Below, one piece after another: positions 30,419 through 40,078 of a DNA stretch of 64,000 bases (position 1 is the first letter of the stretch; each line of letters begins with the position of its first letter). Below the pieces are notes generated by a model. It was given only the letters and a program-made list of their open reading frames with translations, searched no databases and had not been told where the DNA came from. Origin of the DNA: Phytophthora colocasiae (Eukaryota > Oomycota > Peronosporomycetes > Peronosporales > Peronosporaceae); contig JAGKQI010000090.1 in assembly GCA_018806915.1 (NCBI GenBank), positions 124,001 through 188,000 of the forward strand, given 5' to 3'. The position numbers were made by a program, and so were the translations under genes.

Positions 30419-32288
30419 ATGACAGAGGACGAGCGAGTGGACGCCGCGTTGTTCGCCGAGGTGACGAGTTTACTGGCGGGCTGCAGCGGGGTCGCCCCAA
30501 CAAGCGACGAGCAATTTAACCCAGCGTCAACGTCCACCACAGATGAACTGCTGCTGGACTCTCACTCGTTCTTGGCGGAGACCGAATCGTTGCTCTCGTC
30601 TATTGCCTCGAACGACACACGTATCGAGCCAATTAAACCCACCATCCATGACAAAAAACTTTGTCTTGATGAGAAAGTGGGTGAATTGCTGGCTGACGAG
30701 AAGCGCAAGGTCCGCAATGCTCAGGCAGCCAAAAGACGACTCAAGTACCGACAGAAGCTAAAGGACGAGAAGGAGACGCTGCAGCAAGAGGAAACTGAGC
30801 TGTCGAGTGAGCTGGACAGGCTGCAGGAAAAACAACAAGCTGCACGGAGGAACCAAGTGGATAACTTGTCCTTGAGTGTATGGAAAGCCATTGCTACGCG
30901 TCAGAAGGAGAGGAGAATCGAGGCAGAGCAGACGCAAAAGCAACTTCGAGCTGCTGTGGTTGGACGAGCTAGGATGATCCATCAGCTCAATTCACTGCTC
31001 CAATTCTCTGGCATTGACGAAAAGAAGAATGCTTTGTGCGCGGAGAGGAGCGATGCAGTTCAACGTGACGACCCCGTACTGTTCAAAACCTTTGTTGGAG
31101 AACTGGCACATACATAATAAAGGCCCGCATGTATACAGACTGTATACATACATCCGGATTCGAACCTATAGGATCATGTCGGACATGTTGAAGTCGTACG
31201 TGACGGAGGTGCAGAGCGGGCCGAACAAGGACCTCCTTCACACCCTCGAGAACAACTGATACTTAGCCGTGATGGGCTACAGCCATCAGTGGGTTAACCA
31301 CTCTAAGAATTTTGTAGACCCCTCCACCGGCGCCCATAAAGATAAAGGCACGCCTGAAAAGTGAGCGGGGCATGCGGAAGAGCGTCGTCCCCCAGACCTC
31401 GATGAATGCCTGTGGCGATCTTGGTACTTCAATCAAACCAAGACGCCACAGGCAAGCCAGTACTTCCATGGGCTAGTGCTGGGAATTCGGCGCAAGTATC
31501 TGTTGTGATGTATACTTAGCTGTATAGGGTAATCTACTACAGTACATGTACAGTAGCTGGGTTTGCTGTGCATCCGGATACCCTCAATACAGTCTGTATA
31601 CATGCGGGCCTTTATTATGTATGTGCCTGGAGAACTGGACGCGGTTTATGCTCAGACAAACGAGATCATGCATGAGGCGGAATTTAAACTATCTTCAAAG
31701 TTAGAATACAAACCTCAGCGGATGTCGAAGGATGGAGTCGAGTACTTTGACAGTGCAGACGCCACTGAAATACCGTTCGATTTTCAGGACACGAGTCGCG
31801 CTGTGTCGTTGCTGATGTTGTCGGACCCACAAACATTTGAAGGCAATCTGACAGCCCAAGAAAATAGAGATACCGCTACGATCAAGTATACGGTGAAGTG
31901 CCAACTGGATCAAGACCGGGTCACCAAGCTACTGGTACATTCAGCGGTGAGGAAATACACAGAAGACGACTGCTTAGTGTTCGTGTGGCGTGCATCGAGC
32001 GAGGGCAAAGATGAACTCTCCGGTTACCAGGCAGACGAAACGGGATGGCTTGTTGTACGCCCACAGAAAAGCTCTCATCCTTCGACTGTGCTTGAGAGCT
32101 ATGTTCGCTTTATTCCGATGAGTATTCGCCCGGAAGCGAATTGCAAGGTTGATATGGACCAATTTGCCGAGTTGGCGGCGAAATCAGGTGAAGAAGAGGT
32201 CAACGAGATGAGGCGAATGCTCGAAAAAATGCTGCTGGGAGATCATCGAGCTAGCGAGAGCCCTTCTACTATTGAATATGATTTTTGA
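30419..32288 (+). pseudogene. M96-like gene interrupted by a MITE, otherwise open
   Basis: The start is MTEDERVDAAL (30419). Residues about 85-150 are the basic coiled coil (KVRNAQAAKRRLKYRQKLKD). At codon 229 a 523-bp element (31105-31627) with a 9-bp TSD, TGGAGAACT, splits the gene. After it the START-like half continues (LDAVYAQTNEIMHEAEF to ELSGYQADETGW) to a stop at 32286-32288. Ignoring the insertion and one TSD copy, the frame is continuous for about 445 codons, so the insertion is the only visible lesion. The current product would be a coiled-coil-only protein ending in GELAHT. Confidence 0.8.
31105..31627 (+). mobile_element. Merlin/IS1595-derived MITE (523 bp)
   Basis: Inverted repeats of about 45 bp begin GGCACATACATAATAAAGG on the left and end with its complement at 31627. 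The 9-bp TSD TGGAGAACT flanks it (31096-31104 and 31628-31636). Inside is a decayed piece of an ISXO2-like transposase C-terminus in several frames (SDMLKSYVTEVQ; HQWVNHSKNFVDPSTGAH; WRSWYFNQTKTPQASQYF). It is thus a deletion derivative of an autonomous Merlin-type element, but of a different lineage from the Merlin element at 57799. Confidence 0.78.
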
Positions 32289-32392
32289 GTTATATGACTT
32301 CGAAGCCAAATCGAGAACTTAATATAACCCATACCTAAACCCACTACTTCACCCAGCGTAGTACATGTACGTTGAGTTTTACAATTGCAACA

Positions 32393-33085
32393 ATGCAGGA
32401 CAAGCACACCGATAACGCATTCCCGACCACTTTCATCGGCGATTACGACGCGTTGCTAGAGCAACAGGACGACAAGAGCGTGGCCAGCTACAATTCTTAC
32501 TCTCTACTGTCCAACCCTGACCGAGACGGAGGTGTTATTGTCATCCCTGGACGCACCTCCATGTCCAAGCCAACTTGCTAATGTCGCCACTCGAACAGGG
32601 GCCAAGATGATGGATAAAGAGGAAAAACGCAGACATCGCAACGCTCTAGCCGACGGAACCGTTAGCGTCACAAGCTCAAAGTCGAGAAGGAGGTGCTCGA
32701 GCTGCAGGAATTGAGCTGTCGAAGCTTCTGGAGAAACTGAAAGCAGCACGAGTGAAAGAAGAGATTAATCCGGTTTGTGGTACGCCCTTCACTAACAGTG
32801 TCGAGTGCGGACTCGTCAGACTCTGATGAGGCGTCATCTACCATATTGGAGACTTACACGCATTTTGCCCATGGGAATGAAAAACGAATCAAGTAGTGCT
32901 GTCGATGTGGATCGTTTCGCTTCGATTCTTATTAAAACAGGGGAGGAAGAAGTCAAAGAGATCGTCGGTATGTTGGAAAAGGTTCTGCTTCGGCGAGAAG
33001 CCACTCTTTCCCCCCTGTACATTTGTAAACGAATGAGGAAGCAACCGTGGCAATTTTTGATACTTCTGAACTTGTATCCCAATTC
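32393..33085 (+). pseudogene. M96-like gene remnant with the START half mostly deleted
   Basis: It begins MQDKHTDNAFPTTF at 32393, then carries a basic stretch (KEEKRRHRNALADG), and later a C-terminal tail (DVDRFASILIKTGEEEVKEI, MLEKVLL) resembling that of 30419-32288. Frames change several times and most of the START-like domain is missing. It is a decayed tandem copy. Confidence 0.6.
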
Positions 33086-33133
33086 GTGACACCATTGCTC
33101 TGAAGTAAAAGCAAAAACGTTATGTGCTCTATT

Positions 33134-34366
33134 CTATTCGTTACCCTTGTCAACTAAGTCTTCCAGCAGAAGCGAGTCCATCATGCGTGCAATTTCAGCG
33201 CCATCCTCCTCCACTGACGTCACGATTAGTTTCGTGAACTGGAATCCACTGACACCACAGTTTGTTGCTTTGGTGATATCAAGTGGGATGAATCGCACAA
33301 AAGTCTGCATAACAGTCCGCATCAACGGTTCATCAGAGTCGTTGGGTCGAACAACACACCAGCCAGACTCATCGGAGTGGATCCCAGTATACTGTCCTTC
33401 CCCCTGTGATAGTGCTCGCCACACCATAACCACCCGCGTATCCTCCACATACCGACGCACGACATAATGAACAATCATGTTGGCTGTCTCTCCGGACTCG
33501 CTCAAAACGTGTACGTGTGCCTTGGCTGCTATAATGTTCTTTGGATCGTCGACATCATAGTGATCCCAATTTTTTTGTCGATACAGGTTAACCATGGACT
33601 CCCACATCGTAGCACACGTTTGTTCAAAGGTGAATGGAATCAGCAACACGTCCAAGTTGTCGATGTACTCGACGTCTCCATCTCGCTTTCGCTCTGGCCC
33701 TAATCTGTACGACGACGTTGGGTTTTCCTCAGCCCCACACGCTCTGAAAATCTCGTCTGTCCGCGGATATATAACGTCCAGGTCATGTAAAAAATCTTCA
33801 AACAGCACTGCATCGTCTTCGTCAAGCTGTGCGTTGCTCTGCTTCGTTGCCTCAATCTCTAACATGCACTTGGACGCAGACATTCGTTCCTGAATCACTT
33901 TTCCAATTTCCTCGATCATTTTTTGTCGGTTTTCGACAGCGAGTTGCAGTCGTCTTTGCTGCTCCTCAGCCACCACTTGCCCTTCTTTTTGTCGAATGGC
34001 AATAGCTTTCCATGTTGAGGTCGTTAAAATGTCGCTTGCAAGGGACTTCGCCCTCTTTCGAGCGCGCTGCAACTCCTCCACTTTCTCCGATAAAGAAAGT
34101 TCGTCTTCTGCTAGTGATTCTCGCTCGTTTTTAAGCTTGTTCCTGTATTTGAGACGCCGTTTTGCTGCCCGCGCGTTTTTAGTCTGTTCGAAATCGGGGT
34201 GGGGCGTGCAACTGACATCGTTCAGCAAGGCCTCAGTCTCGGCTAGAAGCTGGTCACCGTCTAGCAATAATTCTCTGGTAAAATCCACCTCGCAGAGCTC
34301 AATTGGAGCCTCGTGGCCATCCAGAAACGACGCCATGTCGGCCAGCAAGGCATCGTCGTTGAGCAT
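33134..34366 (-). CDS. M96-like protein, 410 aa
   Basis: The start is set at MLNDDALLADMASFL (34366), the position matching paralogues; the upstream Met at 34414 adds a non-conserved stretch. Residues 60-130 are the basic coiled coil (KNARAAKRRLKYRNKLKNE). Residues 125-165 are a conserved helical linker (STWKAIAIRQKEGQVVAEEQ). Residues 185-390 are the START-like half with RDGDVEYIDNLDVLLIPF, VVRRYVEDTRVVMVWRAL and YTGIHSDESGW. The frame is intact. The gene is tail-to-tail with the remnant at 32393 and head-to-tail with the gene at 34438. Confidence 0.78.
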   Translation of the reverse strand: MLNDDALLADMASFLDGHEAPIELCEVDFTRELLLDGDQLLAETEALLNDVSCTPHPDFEQTKNARAAKRRLKYRNKLKNERESLAEDELSLSEKVEELQRARKRAKSLASDILTTSTWKAIAIRQKEGQVVAEEQQRRLQLAVENRQKMIEEIGKVIQERMSASKCMLEIEATKQSNAQLDEDDAVLFEDFLHDLDVIYPRTDEIFRACGAEENPTSSYRLGPERKRDGDVEYIDNLDVLLIPFTFEQTCATMWESMVNLYRQKNWDHYDVDDPKNIIAAKAHVHVLSESGETANMIVHYVVRRYVEDTRVVMVWRALSQGEGQYTGIHSDESGWCVVRPNDSDEPLMRTVMQTFVRFIPLDITKATNCGVSGFQFTKLIVTSVEEDGAEIARMMDSLLLEDLVDKGNE

Positions 34367-34437
34367 GTTATTGCAATAATTCCTTTTAGACGAGAACTTT
34401 AAATTAAATTTCATACAAAATATATTGTTTTCGGTAA

Positions 34438-35652
34438 CTAAATGGTGCTATCGATCATGAGCTGTTCTAGTCCCTTCATGACCTTCAAGTGGTCCTCGTT
34501 CGTCGATATCTTAAGGAAATCACCGAATTGCTCAGCAACATGTCCTTGTGTTAGAGCAGCCCGGTAATGCAATGGGGATCGACGCACATGCATTTCCAGC
34601 CCAGTTCCTTCACAAGCTGGTCGCAATCGACACCAACCAGACTCGTTCGAGTGCATCCCGCGGAAAATGCCTTCCCCTTCAACGAATATCTTCCAGACGA
34701 GGATCATGCCGCTGGTTTCAACGTAGCGGCGTGCAACAAGTCGTTGAGTAGTGTATACAAAGGAACCAGTGTTGATCACCTGTGCAACTCGGAATTTGAC
34801 TGCTATCGTGTTATTCGAATCCTCCAAGTGTAGATGCGGCTGCCGATCGTGTTGGCGATGCCGGAGTGTTGCCAAGTTCCAGAAAAGTTCACAGGTCGGC
34901 AAGAACTGGAACGGGAACAGCCTTTTATTCGTATGAAGGAATTCCTTCACGGAGCCGTTGGTTGGATCCTGAAGCGCAGTATTCATTATACCTTCACTCA
35001 TCGTATCCAAGCTGCAAGAGCGGAAGACTTCGTCGATCCGAGAGTAATTCGCGTCCGCTTCACGGAGAAAAGCTTCATACAGAGCGGTATCAGCCGGTTG
35101 GATTCCAGCCACAGGATCTATTCCACCATTCCCCATCCCAGAAGTTCTAGCGATCCGTTTGATCATCAGTCTACGTAGGTCCTTGATCAGCTTCGTATTA
35201 CCGGCAACAGCCGTATGCAGCCGCCCTTGCTCGACTTGGACACGTCTAAGAGACTCTAGTTCCCACGTCGCAACGGCTTTCCAGAATTCAATGTTGGGGC
35301 TTTTGGCGTCATCCTCCTCATTACGAGCGAGGATTTGTGACGTTTTCCGCTTCCGAGCAGATTCTTTCAACGAAGCTAGAGCCATCGTCAACCTTTCCAC
35401 TTCACGTTTCAGCGTGTTGCGTTCATCGTTGAGCTTCTGACGGTAAACTCGTCGTCGTTTGGTCTCCTTTTCTCGCAAGAATGCTCGTTTGTCAGCGTCT
35501 TCCTCGTTGTCGTTGCTGGCATTACTCTCAGTATCAGACCGCGTGCCACAAGCGATGAGTGCGTCTGTATCAACCTCAGGAAAGACTATTGGGTCCGAAT
35601 CAAGCAGAGTGGCCACCTCATGAAGAAACGCGTCGTCCATCAGGTCACTCAT
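34438..35652 (-). CDS. M96-like protein, 404 aa
   Basis: The frame is intact from MSDLMDDAFLHEVATLL. Residues 45-100 form the basic coiled coil (FLREKETKRRRVYRQKLNDE). The linker has FWKAVATWELESLRRVQVEQ. The START-like half has VKEFLHTNKRLFPFQFLP, NNTIAVKFRVAQV, RYVETSGMILVWKIFVEGEG and FRGMHSNESGWCRLRP. It is the parent type of the deleted copy at 37235-37985 and is divergent from the gene at 35861 with about 200 bp between the start codons. Confidence 0.78.
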   Translation of the reverse strand: MSDLMDDAFLHEVATLLDSDPIVFPEVDTDALIACGTRSDTESNASNDNEEDADKRAFLREKETKRRRVYRQKLNDERNTLKREVERLTMALASLKESARKRKTSQILARNEEDDAKSPNIEFWKAVATWELESLRRVQVEQGRLHTAVAGNTKLIKDLRRLMIKRIARTSGMGNGGIDPVAGIQPADTALYEAFLREADANYSRIDEVFRSCSLDTMSEGIMNTALQDPTNGSVKEFLHTNKRLFPFQFLPTCELFWNLATLRHRQHDRQPHLHLEDSNNTIAVKFRVAQVINTGSFVYTTQRLVARRYVETSGMILVWKIFVEGEGIFRGMHSNESGWCRLRPACEGTGLEMHVRRSPLHYRAALTQGHVAEQFGDFLKISTNEDHLKVMKGLEQLMIDSTI

Positions 35653-35860
35653 CGGAGACTTATCCGGTTATGCTGGCTACTTGTGGGTCAACTCTCCTGT
35701 CTGTTTACGTTTTGAACAGATTATGCGGTCTATACTGCCAGTTATGTAACGTGAAGGTTGCTACAAGGTATACGCGACATGTATCGGTACGAAATGTTGC
35801 ACGAAGAGCACGGCAGACTTGATCGTCAATTGAGCTTGTTTTTATCACTTAACACTTAGA

Positions 35861-37168
35861 ATGGCTCAGCGTCATTACATCGACGACGAGTCCTTCTTGG
35901 CCGACCTGAATGGGTTTCTGCAAGAGTATGACGTACCTCAGTTAAGTGCAGAACGCCAGTCTTCAACAACCTCAGTAAAATGCGGATCAGGATGGTTCCA
36001 GGACGATCAGCTCTTTGCGGAGACGGAGACGTTGCTCGGGTCCTACGACACTAATGCACCAAAAACACAACGTGTTGATGTACCACATCCCAGTCACAAA
36101 GAGGCAAAAAGGACATTGTCAGATCAACAACGGGTGATCAAGAACGCACAAGCGGCGAAACGGCGTCTTAAGTACCGGAAGAAGCTCAAGAACGAGAGGG
36201 TGACACTGTTTGAACAGGAGAAAGCATTGACAGAGGAATTGGAGCGACTGGAACGAGCTAAAAAGAAAGCCAAAGCTACACAAGAGACTAGTGTGAGTGT
36301 GCCGTTGTGGAAAGCCATTGCCTCAAGACAAATGGATGGTCGAGCAGTAGCGGAAGAGCAGCAACAACGACTGCAAAATGCGGTTTCGAGTCGAACGAAG
36401 GTGCTGCAGGAAGTGAACGAGATGCTACTGCATCGGATTTGTGACTCTGAGACTTGGAATTCGCGGAGAGGAGTCGACAAGCCTTATATGGTGGAACTTG
36501 AGTCTGACGATATAGCGTTGTTTGAGGAATATTTGCAAGACATGGGCGAGGTGTACAAGCAGACGGATGAAATCTTTCAAGCCGCAGAAGTCGATGAAAA
36601 CCCGTCGGCATCGTATAAAGTGGGTCCGCAGTGGAAAAACGATGGGGACTTGGAGTATTTCGAGAATTTAGCTGTCACGTTGCTCCCGTTCAGTTTCGAA
36701 CGAACGTCTAGCGCGATGTGGCAAGCCATACAACACGTCCATCGACACGAGAGCCGGCAGCACTACAAGGGAGTTGCTGATCCTGAAAGTACAATAGCAG
36801 TAAAGTGCCGAATTCCATCCCCAAAAGAAGACGGCGAGCTTGTCGACATGTTGATTCATTTGGCAATACAAAAATTCGTCGAAGCTGATCGAATGGTCAT
36901 CGTGTGGCGAGCCTTGACGGAAGGTGACGACGAGTTCTCGGGGATGCATTCCGATGAGACGGGGTGGTACGTTATTCGTCCCCATAAGGCTGGTGGAACG
37001 GTCATACAAATGTTCATTCGCTTCTTCCCTCTGGCCATCGCTACAACTTTCGGTGACAAGGCCCGTGCAGATCAATTCTCCAAACTGGTCGTGACATCAG
37101 GGGAGGAAGATGGCTCAGAGATTACTCGTATGATGGAGTCACTCTTGATCCAGGACCCAATCAGCTAG
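35861..37168 (+). CDS. M96-like protein, 435 aa
   Basis: The frame is intact from MAQRHYIDDESFLADLNGFL. Residues 85-140 are the basic coiled coil (VIKNAQAAKRRLKYRKKLKNE). Residues 145-185 are the helical linker (PLWKAIASRQMDGRAVAEEQ). Residues 205-420 are the START-like half with NDGDLEYFENLAVTLLPF, RMVIVWRALTEGDDEFSG and MHSDETGWYVIRP. It ends MMESLLIQDPIS, like its relatives. Its closest relatives in the window are at 33134 and 41310. Confidence 0.8.
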   Translation: MAQRHYIDDESFLADLNGFLQEYDVPQLSAERQSSTTSVKCGSGWFQDDQLFAETETLLGSYDTNAPKTQRVDVPHPSHKEAKRTLSDQQRVIKNAQAAKRRLKYRKKLKNERVTLFEQEKALTEELERLERAKKKAKATQETSVSVPLWKAIASRQMDGRAVAEEQQQRLQNAVSSRTKVLQEVNEMLLHRICDSETWNSRRGVDKPYMVELESDDIALFEEYLQDMGEVYKQTDEIFQAAEVDENPSASYKVGPQWKNDGDLEYFENLAVTLLPFSFERTSSAMWQAIQHVHRHESRQHYKGVADPESTIAVKCRIPSPKEDGELVDMLIHLAIQKFVEADRMVIVWRALTEGDDEFSGMHSDETGWYVIRPHKAGGTVIQMFIRFFPLAIATTFGDKARADQFSKLVVTSGEEDGSEITRMMESLLIQDPIS

Positions 37169-37234
37169 TATCATAGAATAGAGTTGTTGTTGAATGCCCA
37201 ATTGTTTTGCAGTCTCGTAGCCACAAACTAACAT

Positions 37235-37985
37235 TTAGCTATTATACCGTGTTACGGTTTTATCGACCATGAGCTGTTCTAGTCCATTTATGCCCTTCAC
37301 GCTTTTCGATCTCGTAAGAAAATCGTTGGATTGCTCTGCAACGTCTTGCTGTACTAGAACAGCGTTGTAGTGCAAAGGTGACCGACGGAGATGTATATCC
37401 AGCCAGGTTCCTTGGGAGGTAGGTTGCAATCGACACCATCCAGATTCGACGGAGTGCATCGGCAAGAACTGGAACGGGAACAGCGTTTTAAGCGTATAAA
37501 GGAATTCCTTCACGGAGCCGTTTGTTGGATCCCAAATCGCAGTATTCGTTATACCTTCACTCATCGTGTCCAAGCTGCAAGAGCGGAAGACCTTGTCGAT
37601 CCGAGAGTATTCGCGTCCACTTTACGGAGAAAAGCTTCATAGAGAGCGGCATCAGGCGGTTGGATTCCAGCCACAGGATCTATTCCACCATCCAGAAGTT
37701 CTAGCGATCTGCTTGAGCATAAGTATACGTAGGTCCTTGATCAGCTTCGCATTTCCAGTGACAGCAGTGCGAAGGTGTCCTCGTTCGATCTGAACGCTCC
37801 TGAGAGATTCTAGTTCCCAGCTTTCCAGAATTCAATGTTAGGGCTTTTGGTCTCTTTCTCCTCACTGAGCATTGCTTTCGTTGTGCCTGCATCAACTCAA
37901 GAACGAGTAATAGGTCCGATTCAAGCAGAGTGGCCACCTCATGCGTCGTCCATCCGATCACTTCTCGGAAACTAATGATAAGTTT
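37235..37985 (-). pseudogene. M96-like gene remnant, deleted copy of the 34438 type
   Basis: The C-terminal part (MDTMSEGITNTAIWDPTNG, VKEFLYTLKTLFPFQFLP, then directly ESGWCRLQP) matches the protein at 34438-35652, with the START core removed between FQFLP and ESGW. Upstream pieces (THEVATLLESD, WKCEADQGPTY) are in other frames. Several deletions and frameshifts are present, so it is not functional. Confidence 0.68.
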
Positions 37986-38171
37986 TCGATAGCTTTGTTC
38001 TGGCTATTCGATGGTCTACCATTTTCCTGTTTACGTCGTGAATAGTTGATGGGACGGGCTAACTACAGGGTTCAATGAGCTGGCATCATATCAAATGTAA
38101 TTGTTCTTGTTGACATGTGAATGCAAACGATGAGATTGAATATGTTTCTTCATTTTAGAGCACTCACCTCG

Positions 38172-38891
38172 TCATTGGAGTTCCTCGAGTCCGGTCTGCA
38201 GTGCATCCTTGAGCATCTCGAGTGTCGTAGCCTTAGTTGCCGCCTGTTCGCTCTCGTCTTGACACTTCTCCAACTGCGCCTTAGTGAACAGCTCTGGGTT
38301 GGACCCTTCCTCCTCATCCATCATCTTCAGCACTTGCAATGGGATGTCAGCGCTGTAGTCAGCTGCCGCTTTGTCCGCTTGTTGCAGCAACTCTACATAT
38401 CGTTGGGCTTTGTCACTAAGGAAGCCCAACTGGTCCGGACGGAAGTCTGCTACTCCATCTGAGAGTTGGTCCAGTGTCCGTACGACGTCTACAAGCGTCT
38501 CCAATAGTTTTGGCGGCAAATGCTTCACCACATCGTCTCTAGGCAGCGCTGGGCCTGTTCCAAAGGCTCCGGATCCTGTTCCTGCCCTACCTATCGGCAC
38601 CAACTGAGGCTTAGTGGACCGACTGTTAGCGGATGATCGTCCTCCAGCTGTAGAAGGTGTTTTTGGGCGTGGTGGGGACCCACTAGGCGTGAACGGAGCC
38701 AGATACGGACTTGCTCCCACTTGTGCACGACGCTCCTGTGGCTCTGAGGAGACAGCGGACGGTGTGGGTTGTACGGAGGATGGGATAGCAGCACCTGAGC
38801 CTTCCGATCGACCGGAGGGGGGAAGATCGGCAAGGAACTGGTCCGGTTCGGCTTCCACGTCCTCCTCGTCGAGTGTCTTCGGTGGTTCCAT
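38172..38891 (-). CDS. MED10: Mediator complex subunit 10
   Basis: The protein has 239 aa. Residues about 115-235 match the Med10/Nut2 domain: LLETLVDVVRTLDQLSDGV, then YVELLQQADK, then DIPLQVLKMMDEEEGSNPEL and FTKAQLEKCQDE (compare the family's 'VPLEV...D.G.NPQLYTKE.LE' pattern). The first 115 residues are a Pro/Ser/Gly-rich extension (GSPPRPKTPSTAGG) likely to be disordered; the family core alone is about 130 aa. Med10 is a middle-module subunit of Mediator, bridging activators and RNA polymerase II in the nucleus. A Harbinger element lies 131 bp upstream of the start codon. A GTGAGT just after the stop could be a splice donor in the 3' UTR. Confidence 0.72.
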   Translation of the reverse strand: MEPPKTLDEEDVEAEPDQFLADLPPSGRSEGSGAAIPSSVQPTPSAVSSEPQERRAQVGASPYLAPFTPSGSPPRPKTPSTAGGRSSANSRSTKPQLVPIGRAGTGSGAFGTGPALPRDDVVKHLPPKLLETLVDVVRTLDQLSDGVADFRPDQLGFLSDKAQRYVELLQQADKAAADYSADIPLQVLKMMDEEEGSNPELFTKAQLEKCQDESEQAATKATTLEMLKDALQTGLEELQ

Positions 38892-39021
38892 CCTGGCACC
38901 TTTTAACTGATGGTAATGTATACTCTCTGTGTATACTATGTATACTCATTGGCAATTATTGACTGAAAACAATGTATATTGATAATTTCCAATGTGAAAT
39001 GGAAAATTCCACAATAAAATT
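38892..39021. promoter_or_regulatory. Remaining part of a former divergent MED10/M96 promoter
   Basis: The MED10 start (38891, minus) and the M96 start (41310, plus) are divergent. Removing the Harbinger element (39022-41286) and one TSD leaves only about 150 bp between them. The part here contains several GTATAC palindromes (38921-38944) and AT-rich sequence. The M96 gene keeps only 23 bp of non-element sequence before its ATG. Confidence 0.5.
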
Positions 39022-39128
39022 AGAGAGGTTGTGCTACGGTAACAAGACTGTGAAAAAGAACTGTGAGCATTCTCATTGGTAGGGTTTGGTCACAGAGTTT
39101 TTTGTTCTAGGAAAAGCACGTTAGAGGC

Positions 39129-40055
39129 GTGCTCACTGTGAAGACAAGTTACAACAAATCAGTGGCCACAGTGAGTTTGCAAATTGCAATGCCAAGGGAG
39201 GACAGTTGTGCTGACGGAGACGTCTGTGCAGTCAGCACGAACGCGGCCAAAGCGAAGCGGAAGAAAGCCTTCCGCTTTCTTCCATCCAGTGATATCCTTC
39301 TTCTGAAGGAGGTCGTGAAGCATACACCATGGTCGGCAGGGCATGGCGAAACGCAAGCCGCTTGGGAACAGGTTGCAAGCGGCATCAAAGCAGCTTTGCC
39401 TGCGTGCACAGCAGACGGGAAAGCTTGTCGGCGCCGGTTCTCGGCGCTTCATGACGCATTTCGCCGCGAAGAGATGGAGTCACTTCGAGCGTCGGGGACA
39501 GCTGAAGAGTACACTGAGCGCGAGCAACTGCTGACAGATCTTATAGAGCTGGTAAGAGTATTTTCCTGGGAGATGTCCTAATATGTATACTGTCATCTAA
39601 TTGTTTGTGAATAGTTTAATGCTCATGTGCAGGAAAAAGTTGACAAAACTGAAAAAGAGAAGCGCGATGCAGAGACGCGTGAGGCGGCAACCGCCGAGGT
39701 AGTTCGAGATGCTATGGCTGGATTGCGTCGCTCTGGTCCAAACCGTCCCGGTGACGAGCAACAACCAGCTACAACGGCTTTAAAACGCTCAAAACGATCC
39801 CACACCGAGCGTATTTCGGACTATCTTGAAGGGAAAGTTGCCGAGCGGAAAAATCGAGCGGAGGAACGGCAGCAACAGCTAGCGTTAGAAGAACGACGCC
39901 TTGCTCTAGAGGAACGTCGCTTGGACCAAGATCGTGAAAGGCAACAGCAGGACAGAGAACGCAACGACCAATTGTTGGCAATGATGGCGTCTCAAATGCA
40001 CACGATGACTAGACTCATTGAGACGATCACAAATGCAAAATTGCCGACAGAATAA
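39129..40055 (+). CDS. Harbinger Myb/SANT-like (trihelix) DNA-binding protein, two exons
   Basis: Exon 1 (39129-39551) encodes a trihelix-like domain (LLKEVVKHTPWSAGHGETQA, AWEQVASGIKAALP, GKACRRRFSALHDAFRREE). An 81-bp intron, GTAAGA...TGTGCAG (39552-39632), joins DLIEL in frame to EKVDKTEKEKRD. Exon 2 is a charged coiled coil (QQLALEERRLALEERRLDQD) ending KLPTE. In Harbinger elements this protein helps bring the transposase to the nucleus and the element ends. The start could also be the Met at 39189, as the first 20 residues are not conserved-looking. Confidence 0.75.
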
Positions 40056-40078
40056 AACCGTTTCTGTTTTACTTTGTG

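Noticed and set aside
31150..31172. tRNA or SINE B box inside the MITE (GGTTCGAATCC on the minus strand)
   Set aside because: There is no A box at a suitable distance, and the sequence lies in the MITE inverted-repeat region. Chance similarity is likely.
31105..31627. Mutator-like MITE (because of the 9-bp TSD)
   Set aside because: The interior carries ISXO2-like transposase motifs, which fits Merlin/IS1595 better; 8-9 bp duplications suit that family too.
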